NCBI RefSeq assembly: GCF_002964785.1
Contig: NZ_PQCC01000004.1
Span: 496,001 to 560,000 of the forward strand
Direction of reading: 5' to 3'
DNA from: Pseudoalteromonas sp. T1lg48
GTDB lineage: Bacteria; Pseudomonadota; Gammaproteobacteria; Enterobacterales; Alteromonadaceae
Length of the DNA stretch: 64,000 nucleotides
Positions 26,609-35,118 of the stretch are shown in pieces (the first letter of the stretch is position 1; every line of letters begins with the position of its first letter). The notes beneath the pieces are model-generated. The model was not told where the DNA came from. It saw only the letters and a program-made list of their open reading frames with translations, and ran no database searches. The translations under genes were made by a program, and so were the position numbers.

Positions 26609-27548
26609 GTCCGCCAGCCTATATCTGCTCGGTGAAAGCCAGCTCGGATTACTTGGCTGGCTAGGCTATGCCAGCAGCCACGGTGCCGCAGCGGGAACCT
26701 TCACCCTCTTGTGTTGGTTGGCGCTGCCGATGCGTTATAAAAAGCCGGTACTGGCGTCCATGGCCTTTATTTTTGTCATCGCCTTTAGCATGCCCATTAT
26801 CGGCATGCTCGGCCTGGCCACCGTGTTTATTCTCGCCCTGTATTTGCCCAAGGGACAGTCTCAGGCACTGTGGAAGCGCTCCGAGGTCCTCGAGTTACCG
26901 CAGCACCCAGAGCAATTGGAACAAGGTCAATACGGCGCCGCCGCACTCAAAGATATTTTGCTGTTTAACCCTTCGGACGAGCGCCGCCAGATCGCCGTGA
27001 ATGCCTGTCGTTTCTTACCAGAGCGAGTGGCGATTCCGCTCCTGAAACTGGCCCTCACCGATAAGGCCGATGATGTGCGTCTGCTTGCCTATGCTGCCAT
27101 CGAAAAGATTGAATTTGCCATCAACCAAAAAATCGATGCCCTAAAACAACAACAATCCACACAACGCGCGTCGCAACACTTTCAAATTGCCGAACTCTAT
27201 TGGGAGTTGTGTTATCTGGGTCTCGCCGATGGCCCACTGCGCACCCATTATCTGGAGCAGGCCAAAAAATACCTGTTGCAAGCCCAACAAATTGCCCCGG
27301 CGGCGCGCAGCGAATTACAACTCGGTAAGGTACTGTTAGAACTGCAAGATTATCAGGGCGCCTCTCAATACCTGGAGCAAGCCAGGCGCAGTGGCCTGTT
27401 GATGAAACAGGTGGCCCCCTATTTAGCCGAAGCGGCCTTTGCGCAAGGGGACTACCGTCATGCCGCACTCTTGGTAAGTCACTTACCCACGGAGCGAGGC
27501 GAAGCGCTCAACGAATTAAGGGAGTATTGGCGTCGTGAAGCCTATTGA
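26571..27548 (+). CDS. pelE: PelE, inner-membrane TPR scaffold of the Pel complex
   Basis: 325 residues from the ATG at 26571, preceded by GGAG 6 bases away; the overlapping TTG at 26568 is disregarded. Three or so hydrophobic segments occupy the first 100 residues (including VLASMAFIFVIAFSMPIIGM). The rest is helical with TPR-like units (LQLGKVLLELQDYQGASQYLEQAR). PelE bridges PelD and the glycosyltransferase PelF. It overlaps pelD upstream and pelF by 14 bases downstream, indicating translational coupling along the operon. Confidence 0.92.
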   Translation: MKIWLILQTILFESASLYLLGESQLGLLGWLGYASSHGAAAGTFTLLCWLALPMRYKKPVLASMAFIFVIAFSMPIIGMLGLATVFILALYLPKGQSQALWKRSEVLELPQHPEQLEQGQYGAAALKDILLFNPSDERRQIAVNACRFLPERVAIPLLKLALTDKADDVRLLAYAAIEKIEFAINQKIDALKQQQSTQRASQHFQIAELYWELCYLGLADGPLRTHYLEQAKKYLLQAQQIAPAARSELQLGKVLLELQDYQGASQYLEQARRSGLLMKQVAPYLAEAAFAQGDYRHAALLVSHLPTERGEALNELREYWRREAY

Positions 27549-29039
27549 TATCTGCCTGCTGCTTGAAGGTACCTATCCCTATGTACGTGGCGGCGTCTCC
27601 AGCTGGGTGCATCAGTTGATCACCGGCTTGCCCCAGTATAATTTTTATCTGGTTTTTATCGGTGGCTGTAAGTCGGCGTATGGCGAGCAATATTATCAAT
27701 TACCGGATAACGTGGTGGGCATGGAAAAGCACTTCCTGATGGACCATCACGGACTCTTTACGCCGCGCCCTCGTCGCGGTAAAAAAACCGCCTTTACCAT
27801 GTGGCAATCGGTGATCGAGCGCTTTAAACGCCCCGAGGAATCGCTTTCTCCCGAGCACTTGCAAGGCCTGCTCGATAACCTGGGTAAACAACAAGGGCTG
27901 AGTTTTAGCGATTTTCTCTACAGCGAGCGCTCCTGGGAAGTGATCGTCGATTTATATTATCAGCACGCTCAGCAGCAATCCTTCGTCGATTACTTCTGGA
28001 CCTTCAGGCATGTTTACAGCCCGCTTTTCACCCTGGTAAAAATCGCCGAGAACCTGCCTAAGGCACGCATGTTCCATAGTATTTCTACCGGTTATGCCGG
28101 ATTTTTAGGCGCCTTGGCGAAACAACATCAACATGCTCCCTTTTGCTGACCGAACATGGTATTTACACCAAGGAACGTAAAATCGACCTCACCCAGGCGA
28201 GCTGGATCAAAGACCGCCACAGCGCGTTGGACACCAGTATTCATAAAAAGATGGAGCAGACACGGCAAACCTGGATCGATTTCTTCGAGCAGCTCGGGCG
28301 CACCGCCTATGATCGCGCCGATGAAATTGTGGCGCTGTATGAGGGTAACCGACAGCGACAAATCCACGATGGCGCTCCGGCCGAGAAAACACAAATTATA
28401 GTCAACGGCATCAATATGGCTCGCTTTGCCGAAGCCTACGACTCACGACTGGTGGCACCGCCAAAAGTCGCCGGTTTAATTGGTCGGGTGGTGCCCATTA
28501 AAGATATTAAAACCTTTATCCGTGCCATTCGGGTCGCGGTAAATACAGAGCCCGAGCTACAAGGCTGGATTGTTGGCCCCACCGAGGAAGATCCTAGCTA
28601 CTTCCATGAGTGTCAGCTGTTGGTCAACAGCCTGGGGTTGGAAGACAATATTCGCTTTTTAGGCATGCAGGATGTGGCCGAGATCATGCCCCATATCGGT
28701 GTCTGCGTACTCACCTCGATCAGTGAGGCACAACCCTTGGTGCTGCTTGAAGCCATGGCCGCCGGCGTGCCTTGCGTTGCCTCCGAAGTAGGCTCCTGCC
28801 GGGAGATACTCGAAGGCATGAACGATGAAGACAAAGCATTGGGTCGCAGTGGCTATGTGACCAATATTGCCGACCCGAACCAAACCAGCGCGGCAATGTT
28901 AACCTTGCTCAATGATGCGCGAACCTGGCGCCGCCTAGGTGACAATGGTTATAAGCGGGTACAGCGGTTTTATCAGGAACACACCATGTATAACCATTAC
29001 CAAGGTCTGTATGAGGAGCTATTAGCATGGCAGGAATAG
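27535..29039 (+). pseudogene. pelF: pelF glycosyltransferase, broken by a one-base frameshift
   Basis: PelF is the cytosolic GT4 glycosyltransferase that polymerises Pel, probably from UDP-GalNAc or UDP-GlcNAc. It is split here. The GTG start at 27535 reads VCLLLEGT-type sequence (ICLLLEGTYPYVRGGVSSW) up to GFLGALAKQHQHAPFC and stops at 28147-28149. The rest, LTEHGIYTKERKIDL onward, continues one frame back (-1) to 29039. It includes the nucleotide-sugar E-x7-E motif SEAQPLVLLE. Adding one T in the T4 run at 28141-28144 restores a single 501-residue protein of normal family length (507) with the expected junction. No classical slippery heptamer lies in the right frame. This is either a true mutation or a sequencing error. 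No remnant is lost, so the event is recent. Confidence 0.9.
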
Positions 29040-30394
29040 GTTTTGAGCTGCGTCGTATTCTGCGCAAAAACACCCTGCTCTCCTATGTGGAAGCCTATGG
29101 CCTGGCCGCCGTGGTCGGCTCCGGCCCTTGGGTGCTGTCGATTCTGGCGCTGATGGTCATCGGCCTGCTGAGCATAGGGCGCATTTTTCCCAGCAGCCTG
29201 ATCGTGCAGTTTTTGGTGCTGGTGACCTATATGATGGCGGGCTCGCTGCTCTTGAGCGGGGCATTCCAAGTGCTACTGACCCGCTTTATCTCCGACCGCT
29301 TATTTGAGCATAATGATCATAAGGTGACCCCGAATCTGCTCGGCTGTATGCTGGTCGTTTCCATGTTGGCCAGCGTCCTTGGCATTGCCATACTCGGTCT
29401 GACCGAGCTCGATTCGGCGGTTAAAATGAGCCTGCTTTGTGGCTTTGTGGTGCTCTGTAACCTGTGGCTGATCATCGGCTTTTTAAGCGGTATGAAGCAA
29501 TATTACCGCATTGTTCTTACCCTCTGTGGCGGGTACACCCTCATGGTACTGGGCGCCTGGTTATTACCTCCTTTCGGTGTCCTTGGGCTGCTGATTATTT
29601 TTGCCGCCTGTCAGGGTCTGATAGCCTTTGTCCTGCTGTTCTTTATTTTGCGCACGTTTAGCGCCAACAAACTGATCGCGTTCGACTTTTTAGACCCACG
29701 ACAAGCGTTTTTCTCCCTCGCCCTGGTTGGTTTTTTATATAACCTTGGGGTTTGGGTGGACAAGTTTGTATTTTGGTCGCATCCCGAGGTGTCCTTCGAG
29801 GTCATCGGCGGTTTTCGTGCCTCCTATATTTACGATCTGCCCATTTTCGTCGCCTACTTGGCAATTATTCCCGGCATGGCCGTGTTTATGCTGCATATGG
29901 AGACGGATTTCGCCAAATCCAACGAGAAATTTTATAATTCCGTGCGTGACGGCGGCACCCTGGAGTCCGTGTATCTGCTCAAAGACCAAATGGTCCTGGA
30001 TTGTAAAAACAGTCTCTATCAGATCTTCAAGGTGCAGGGGTTAACCCTGGCGCTCTTGCTGCTGTGGAGTGAAGAAATTCTCACCCTGCTGCAAATCGAC
30101 CTGGCCTATTTGCACCTGCTCTATGTGGATTTGGTGGGCGTATCTTTGCAGGTTATCGTCATGGCGATCCTCAACGTGATGTTCTACCTAGACAGACGTT
30201 ATGAGGCTCTGTCACTGGTGGCGGTGATGGCATTGACCAACTTTGTGCTGACCGAGGTCTCTATTATGTTAGGGCCGCAAATGTACGGCTACGGCTTTGC
30301 CATGTCCATGCTGCTCACCACCTTGCTTGGGCTGGTATGGCTTAACCGCCAGTTTGATCGCCTCGAATACGAAACCTTTATGCTGCAACGCTAA
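29027..30394 (+). CDS. pelG: PelG, inner-membrane Pel transporter (MOP/Wzx-like)
   Basis: 455 residues (family 456) with 12 predicted membrane helices and the PelG-typical start MAGIGFELRRILRKNTL. It belongs to the polysaccharide-exporter (PST/MOP) superfamily and moves the Pel chain across the inner membrane with PelD and PelE. The ATG lies inside the last codons of pelF (12-base overlap), so the pelF frameshift does not remove it, but coupling could be altered. A terminator follows at 30412. Confidence 0.94.
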   Translation: MAGIGFELRRILRKNTLLSYVEAYGLAAVVGSGPWVLSILALMVIGLLSIGRIFPSSLIVQFLVLVTYMMAGSLLLSGAFQVLLTRFISDRLFEHNDHKVTPNLLGCMLVVSMLASVLGIAILGLTELDSAVKMSLLCGFVVLCNLWLIIGFLSGMKQYYRIVLTLCGGYTLMVLGAWLLPPFGVLGLLIIFAACQGLIAFVLLFFILRTFSANKLIAFDFLDPRQAFFSLALVGFLYNLGVWVDKFVFWSHPEVSFEVIGGFRASYIYDLPIFVAYLAIIPGMAVFMLHMETDFAKSNEKFYNSVRDGGTLESVYLLKDQMVLDCKNSLYQIFKVQGLTLALLLLWSEEILTLLQIDLAYLHLLYVDLVGVSLQVIVMAILNVMFYLDRRYEALSLVAVMALTNFVLTEVSIMLGPQMYGYGFAMSMLLTTLLGLVWLNRQFDRLEYETFMLQR

Positions 30395-30411
30395 GGCACA
30401 CGCTCGCAAAA

Positions 30412-30442
30412 ACGCGCCCGAGGTTATGCCCTTCGGGCGCGT
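30412..30442 (+). terminator. Terminator of the pel operon
   Basis: ACGCGCCCGA (30412-30421) pairs with TCGGGCGCGT (30433-30442) over an 11-base loop, with a modest T-rich tail (CAATTTCTT). It closes the pel operon before the glutaminase gene. Confidence 0.75.
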
Positions 30443-30519
30443 CAATTTCTTCCCGGCTCTTTTTACCGTCCGCCGAATTCCGTATGATTACACATTAGCC
30501 AAGCAGTGATTGGGGTGCT

Positions 30520-31440
30520 ATGAATATTCAGCAGGTGATTGACGAGATTAATACCGAGGTGCGGAGCCGTTTGCCCGATATGCCGGGCCGGGTAGCCAGT
30601 TATATTCCGGCACTGGCGCAGGTTAAGGGCGAGCAGTTTGCCATGGCGGTGCACACCGTAGATGGACAAAGCTATTACAGCGGCGACAGCGAACAGCGTT
30701 TTACCATTCAGTCGGTCTCCAAGGTTTTGACCCTCACCCTGGCGCTGCAGCGCTATGGCGACACCCTGTGGCAGCGGGTGGGTAAAGAGCCATCGGGCAC
30801 CGCCTTTAACTCACTGACCCAGCTCGAGTTTGAGCAGGGTATTCCACGTAACCCTTTTATCAATGCTGGAGCGATCGTCACCTGCGATGCCCTGTATTCG
30901 CGCCTCAGTGCGCCCACCCATCATATGCTGGCAACGGTACGTCAGCTCAGCGGCAACCCGCGTATCAATATTAACCAGCAGGTATCACGCTCGGAGTTTC
31001 AGCATCGTCATCGCAATGCCGCCATGGCCTATCTGATGGCGTCATTCGATAACTTTGAAAATGAGGTGGAAGAAGTCTTAAAGGTGTATTTTGGCTTTTG
31101 TGCCATGGAGATGAATTGTGCCGAATTGGCGCGCACCTTTTCGTATTTGGCGAATAAGGGCGTCGATGTGGCGTCAAAAAGACGTATTCTCGCCGCCAAG
31201 CAAAACTCTCAGCTTAATTCCCTGCTCTTTACCAGTGGCCTGTATGATGCCGCCGGGGATTTTGCCTACCGCGTCGGTATGCCGGGTAAATCCGGCGTCG
31301 GCGGAGCCATTATCGCCGTGGTGCCGGGGCAGTTTACGGTCGCGGTGTGGTCACCCAAACTCAACGAATATGGCAACTCCAGCGCCGGTATTTATGCGCT
31401 GGAGCAATTTGCCGACCGCCTGTCTTTACAGCTCTTCTAA
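30520..31440 (+). CDS. glsA: Glutaminase (beta-lactamase-fold, GlsA/GlsB type)
   Basis: 306 residues, the usual length for bacterial glutaminase. It hydrolyses L-glutamine to glutamate and ammonia in the cytoplasm. The serine nucleophile and lysine sit in FTIQSVSKVLTL (S-x-x-K), followed by NPFINAGAIV and the C-terminal GKSGVGGAIIAVVPG, all family hallmarks. A G-rich ribosome-binding site precedes the ATG. The last 15 bases overlap the end of an ATP-grasp glutamate ligase gene on the other strand, a tail-to-tail arrangement of one enzyme that makes glutamate and one that is likely to use it. Confidence 0.95.
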   Translation: MNIQQVIDEINTEVRSRLPDMPGRVASYIPALAQVKGEQFAMAVHTVDGQSYYSGDSEQRFTIQSVSKVLTLTLALQRYGDTLWQRVGKEPSGTAFNSLTQLEFEQGIPRNPFINAGAIVTCDALYSRLSAPTHHMLATVRQLSGNPRININQQVSRSEFQHRHRNAAMAYLMASFDNFENEVEEVLKVYFGFCAMEMNCAELARTFSYLANKGVDVASKRRILAAKQNSQLNSLLFTSGLYDAAGDFAYRVGMPGKSGVGGAIIAVVPGQFTVAVWSPKLNEYGNSSAGIYALEQFADRLSLQLF

Positions 31441-32394
31441 GGCTTCCTTAGCCGCTTTTTTCGCTGCCTTGGGTGTCGACTGCGGCTTATCGAAAATACC
31501 CAGACGAATGCGAATAAAGTGGAAGATCTCCCGCGCCACATCGATGGCGGTGGCCTGCTCTAGCCCCTCGAAGCCCGGGCTGGAGTTGGCTTCACAAATT
31601 TTAAAATGCTGGTCATCGAACAAGAGATCGATACCGGCCACGTCCAAGTCCAGGGCATTGGCGGTTTGCGTTGCCAACCATTCTATTTCTGGGGTAATGG
31701 CATACAGCGAGCCCGTGCCGCCGGCGCTGACATTGGCCTTAAAGTTATCGCCGCCACTGTTGCGCTCCATACAGGCAACAGCTCGGCCGCCTATGGTCAA
31801 CACCCGCAAGTCACGGCCATGGCTGCTTTTGACGAACTTTTGCAGAATAATATTGGCCTGCGGGCTGGTCGCCTCGATAAGTTGCATCAGATCATCGAAT
31901 TCATTGCGGGTTTTACTTAGAAACACGCCGCTGCCTTGGGAGCCAGAGAGGGTTTTCACCACCACGGGGAAGCCAAGTTGCTGCTCAACCAGGGCGATAT
32001 TCACGGGAAACTTGACCAACATGGTGGTTGGCGTCGGCAGGTTTTGCTTGGCTAGGATTTGCTGCGCATAGAGCTTGTCTTTTACCGTTTCGATGGCATG
32101 GGCACCATTAACGCAGTACACCCCAAGGCGTTCTAAATGACGGATAATGGCGAGGGCAAAATAGGTGGTACCGGCCCCCATGCGTGGCATTACAAAGTCC
32201 GGTAGAGGCACCGGCTTGCCATCGATCAAGATACTTTTGTCATCTTCACGAGTCACCAGGAGATCGAATTGATCCGGGGCGTAAACTTCCAGCTCGATAT
32301 TCTCTTCTTTGGCAACGGCCAGTAGTCGCTCGATTTCATATCGCTCTGGTTTTAATAAATTGGCGCCATCAGTGTAGATTATCCAGCCGCGCAT
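31426..32394 (-). CDS. RimK-family alpha-L-glutamate ligase (ATP-grasp)
   Basis: 322 residues. An N-terminal pre-ATP-grasp domain is followed by the ATP-grasp with MPRMGAGTTYFAL, FPVVVKTLSGSQGSGVFL (nucleotide-binding loop), LRVLTIGGRAVACMER, and the Mg-binding ICEANSSPGFEGLE. RimK relatives add glutamate to ribosomal protein S6 or to small acceptors. This one has an extra N-terminal segment and lysine/alanine-rich tail and may have a different acceptor. Its acceptor is not deducible. It lies downstream of a GGDEF/EAL gene on the same strand with a 149-bp gap, so it probably has its own promoter. Confidence 0.9.
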   Translation of the reverse strand: MRGWIIYTDGANLLKPERYEIERLLAVAKEENIELEVYAPDQFDLLVTREDDKSILIDGKPVPLPDFVMPRMGAGTTYFALAIIRHLERLGVYCVNGAHAIETVKDKLYAQQILAKQNLPTPTTMLVKFPVNIALVEQQLGFPVVVKTLSGSQGSGVFLSKTRNEFDDLMQLIEATSPQANIILQKFVKSSHGRDLRVLTIGGRAVACMERNSGGDNFKANVSAGGTGSLYAITPEIEWLATQTANALDLDVAGIDLLFDDQHFKICEANSSPGFEGLEQATAIDVAREIFHFIRIRLGIFDKPQSTPKAAKKAAKEALEEL

Positions 32395-32543
32395 AGTGCC
32401 CTCTCAATAAGCAAAAGGCGGCATTATGCGTTGCCACTTATCGTCGGTAAAACAAGATTATTTTATCGTGGCGATAAAAATTCACACTGTTAATTAGGGG
32501 CACGAGCGCTGACAACAAAGGGGTGAACGCCTGAGGTTCGCCG

Positions 32544-34727
32544 CTACTGGCTGACCTCAACAGGGTTGACCAAGGCGTCCGCTTGTTCGAGCAAGGCCAG
32601 AGCCTGAGCCAGGTTAACCGGCTCGGAATAATAAAAGCCCTGGCTAAAGTGACAGCCATAATCACGGAGCTGTTGGTGCTGCTCGGTGCACTCAACGCCT
32701 TCGGCGATCACTTCCATCTCCAGCTCGGAGGCAATTTTTATCAGGCTGGCGATCACCACCTGGTGCTTATGCTCACCGAGCAGTTGCTGGGTAAAAGATT
32801 TATCAATTTTGAGGTAGTCGGCGCGCAGATCGATCAGGTGACTCAGCGAAGAATAGCCGGTACAGAAGTCATCCAGAGCCACCTTAACGCCCTTGTCGCG
32901 CAGCTCATTAAGCTGATCCTGCACCTGTTTTTGTGCGCCAATGGCCACCGACTCGGTCACCTCTATGGTGAGCTGATGGGTGGCAATCTGATGCTCGTGC
33001 AACGCCGCTAAAATGGCCTCAACCGGCTGCAATAAATGATTAAACTCAGAGGCCGAGCGGTTCACCGAGACACCGATATGGCGATAGCCTCGTTTGTGTA
33101 CCGTCGCTAAATCATCCAATGCCCGTTTAAGCACGAACTGCCCAAGCACGGAGATCAAGCCAAACTCTTCGGCAATGGCTATAAACTCATCGGGGTAAAT
33201 GGTGCCCAGTTCCTCATCATGCCATCGGGCAAGCGCTTCAAACTTGGTGATTTTTCCACTGCGTAAGCTGATAATTGGCTGATAAGCCACGGTTAACTCA
33301 TTGGCTTTGAGGGCCTTGGCTAACTTATCGCGCAGTTGAATTTTGCGTAAGTACTGACCTTCTATCTCGTCGCTGTAGACCACTATGCTTTGTGTCTGTG
33401 CCCGTTTAGCGCTGAGCATGGCGTGATTGGCGTTACGGACGAACACCGTGGCGTTCTTGGTATGGTCGTCAATATGGGCGATACCCAGGCTGCAGGTGAG
33501 CTCGATATTAAGCTCGCCAAGACGTATGGGCTGGCAGATATGCGTTAAAATACGCTGGGCACAGGCATAGGCTTGCTGCGCTGTGCTGTTGGCCAGCAGC
33601 AGGGTAAACTCGTCGCCACCATAGCGGCTAAGCACATCCGAGCTTAATACGCAGTGTTGCAATCGCAAGGCCACCGCCACCAGTACCCTGTCACCCACCT
33701 CCGGGCCATAAAGATCGTTAATATCCTTAAAGCGGTCGAGATTTAAAAACAACAGTGAACTCGGTGTGCGCTGCTCACAATGCAGGTCAATATGCTGCTC
33801 TACCCGTTCGAGGAAGCTGCGGCGGTTATGCAGCCCGGTAAGTGGCTCTTGACTGGCATAAAAACGCAGTTGCCGCTCGCTTTCCTTCCAATCGCTGATA
33901 TCGCGAAAAAGACCGATGTAATGAGAGATTTCACCCTGATCATCGCGATTAACGGTGATCGATAACTCCTCCGGATACACCTCACCATTTTTACGGCGGT
34001 TATACACCTCGCCACGCCAATGACCGTGATTGTGCAACTGCTGCCACATGTTTGCATAAAACTGTTGGTCGTGACGACCCGAGGCCAACACCCCGGGTGA
34101 GCGTCCTAATAATTCGCTTTCACGATAGCCGGTATAGAGTTCAAACGCCGGATTCACGCGCAGAATGTTATTCTCACTGTCGGTGATCATAATGGCTTCT
34201 TTGCTTTGTTCGAACACGATATTGCGCAGCGACAGCTCCGCCAGCATGGTATTCTTTCTTTCAATATCTATATCATGTCGTGCCTGTGCAGCCACGATAA
34301 AGGCCAGGTCTTGAAACCATTGCAGGCTTTGCGCGCTAAAGTCCTGCGGCTGTTCAAACATGGCCACCAGGATGCCAATAGGGTTGCGGGCCACATCGCG
34401 CAACGTCACGCCTAGATAGGCGTTGATGCCCAGTTCTCTGAGCATGGTGTCTTTAGGGTATAAGGACGCAACTTGGTCGTTATAGATACAGATATCCAGG
34501 CTTTGTAAGGCATCGGCGCAGGGGGTCTCTTGGAGCCCATACTCTATGTTGGCCAATACATTACCCTGCCCGTGAAAGGCCTCGGTGCGTACCCGTGAGC
34601 CATCATCACTCAGACGACCTACAAAACAGTATTTGGCGGCAAATACCTCATCGATCATCGATAAGGCAAGCTCATAGGCTTGCTCGCTGCTGCTTGTTTG
34701 GTACAGTGCGTTGAAGGACTGGGTCAT
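32544..34727 (-). CDS. GAF-PAS-GGDEF-EAL c-di-GMP signalling protein
   Basis: 727 residues, soluble. GAF domain (about 5-155), PAS (about 160-285, with VNPAFELYTGY and PAC-type YIGLFRDISDW), GGDEF (about 290-450) with an intact YGGDEF but no RxxD inhibitory site (LSSD instead), and EAL (about 460-715) with KFEALARW. The loop-6 motif reads DDFCTGYSS where Gly is usual at the Cys position. It probably breaks down c-di-GMP, with the GGDEF acting as active or regulatory partner. The GAF domain suggests small-ligand or redox control. A PHO-like box lies about 97 bp upstream. Confidence 0.92.
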   Translation of the reverse strand: MTQSFNALYQTSSSEQAYELALSMIDEVFAAKYCFVGRLSDDGSRVRTEAFHGQGNVLANIEYGLQETPCADALQSLDICIYNDQVASLYPKDTMLRELGINAYLGVTLRDVARNPIGILVAMFEQPQDFSAQSLQWFQDLAFIVAAQARHDIDIERKNTMLAELSLRNIVFEQSKEAIMITDSENNILRVNPAFELYTGYRESELLGRSPGVLASGRHDQQFYANMWQQLHNHGHWRGEVYNRRKNGEVYPEELSITVNRDDQGEISHYIGLFRDISDWKESERQLRFYASQEPLTGLHNRRSFLERVEQHIDLHCEQRTPSSLLFLNLDRFKDINDLYGPEVGDRVLVAVALRLQHCVLSSDVLSRYGGDEFTLLLANSTAQQAYACAQRILTHICQPIRLGELNIELTCSLGIAHIDDHTKNATVFVRNANHAMLSAKRAQTQSIVVYSDEIEGQYLRKIQLRDKLAKALKANELTVAYQPIISLRSGKITKFEALARWHDEELGTIYPDEFIAIAEEFGLISVLGQFVLKRALDDLATVHKRGYRHIGVSVNRSASEFNHLLQPVEAILAALHEHQIATHQLTIEVTESVAIGAQKQVQDQLNELRDKGVKVALDDFCTGYSSLSHLIDLRADYLKIDKSFTQQLLGEHKHQVVIASLIKIASELEMEVIAEGVECTEQHQQLRDYGCHFSQGFYYSEPVNLAQALALLEQADALVNPVEVSQ

Positions 34728-34823
34728 GAAGTGAAGTAATTCTTTGTCTTATTTGCTTGTAGCTTAGCACAATATCGTCTGTGAACCTGAACATATTGTT
34801 ATATATCAAGGCAATATAAAACA

Positions 34824-34841
34824 ATGACCTTAAGATGACAG
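34824..34841 (-). promoter_or_regulatory. PHO-like box upstream of the GGDEF-EAL gene
   Basis: Read on the minus strand: CTGTCAT-CTTA-AGGTCAT, two heptamers 11 bp apart. The first is perfect and the second matches 5 of 7. A TATATT follows, but closer than the ideal 10 bp, so this is weaker than the box at 14467. Confidence 0.4.
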
Positions 34842-34912
34842 TTTTTTTACTCCAGCAAAAAGTCAGGTTTTTCTTTGCTACACTAGGGCGATGAACTTAG
34901 GTGACTGAAATT

Positions 34913-35110
34913 ATGAAAAAACCAGCTCAAAAACAAAAGAATACCTTATTTAAAACGTGCCTGTTTTCGTGCTTTACCTTAAGCCTGAGTTGGCTATTTA
35001 TTAGCGATAAAACCATGCTGTTGATCATCACATTACTGGTTATCTTACTCATGGTCTGGGCCTTGTCTCAACGTTTGTTAACCCTGCTGGAACGCCAGCG
35101 AAAAAGGTAG
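34913..35110 (+). CDS. Small two-helix membrane protein
   Basis: 65 residues from the ATG at 34913 (AGGTGA lies about 10 bases upstream). Basic ends flank two hydrophobic segments (about 17-30 and 36-55, TMLLIITLLVILLMVWAL). I recognise no family. It lies between two c-di-GMP genes that both run leftward, and its end is 9 bp from the tail of the diguanylate cyclase. Small size and simple composition leave some doubt that it is expressed. Confidence 0.5.
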   Translation: MKKPAQKQKNTLFKTCLFSCFTLSLSWLFISDKTMLLIITLLVILLMVWALSQRLLTLLERQRKR

Positions 35111-35118
35111 AGCCGCTC

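Noticed and set aside
28138..28144. Programmed -1 frameshift in pelF
   Set aside because: The heptamer CCCTTTT is not in the slippery frame, and re-pairing in the actual frame mismatches. A plain indel explains the data better.
31118..32071. 317-codon open frame on the plus strand
   Set aside because: It overlaps the end of glutaminase and lies antisense to the RimK-like gene. The product has no recognisable fold and both real genes are well supported.
32461..32479. TTTTATCG-TGG-CGATAAAA dyad between the GGDEF-EAL and RimK-like genes
   Set aside because: It could be a weak terminator or an operator; the stem is mostly A:T and I cannot decide, so it is not annotated.
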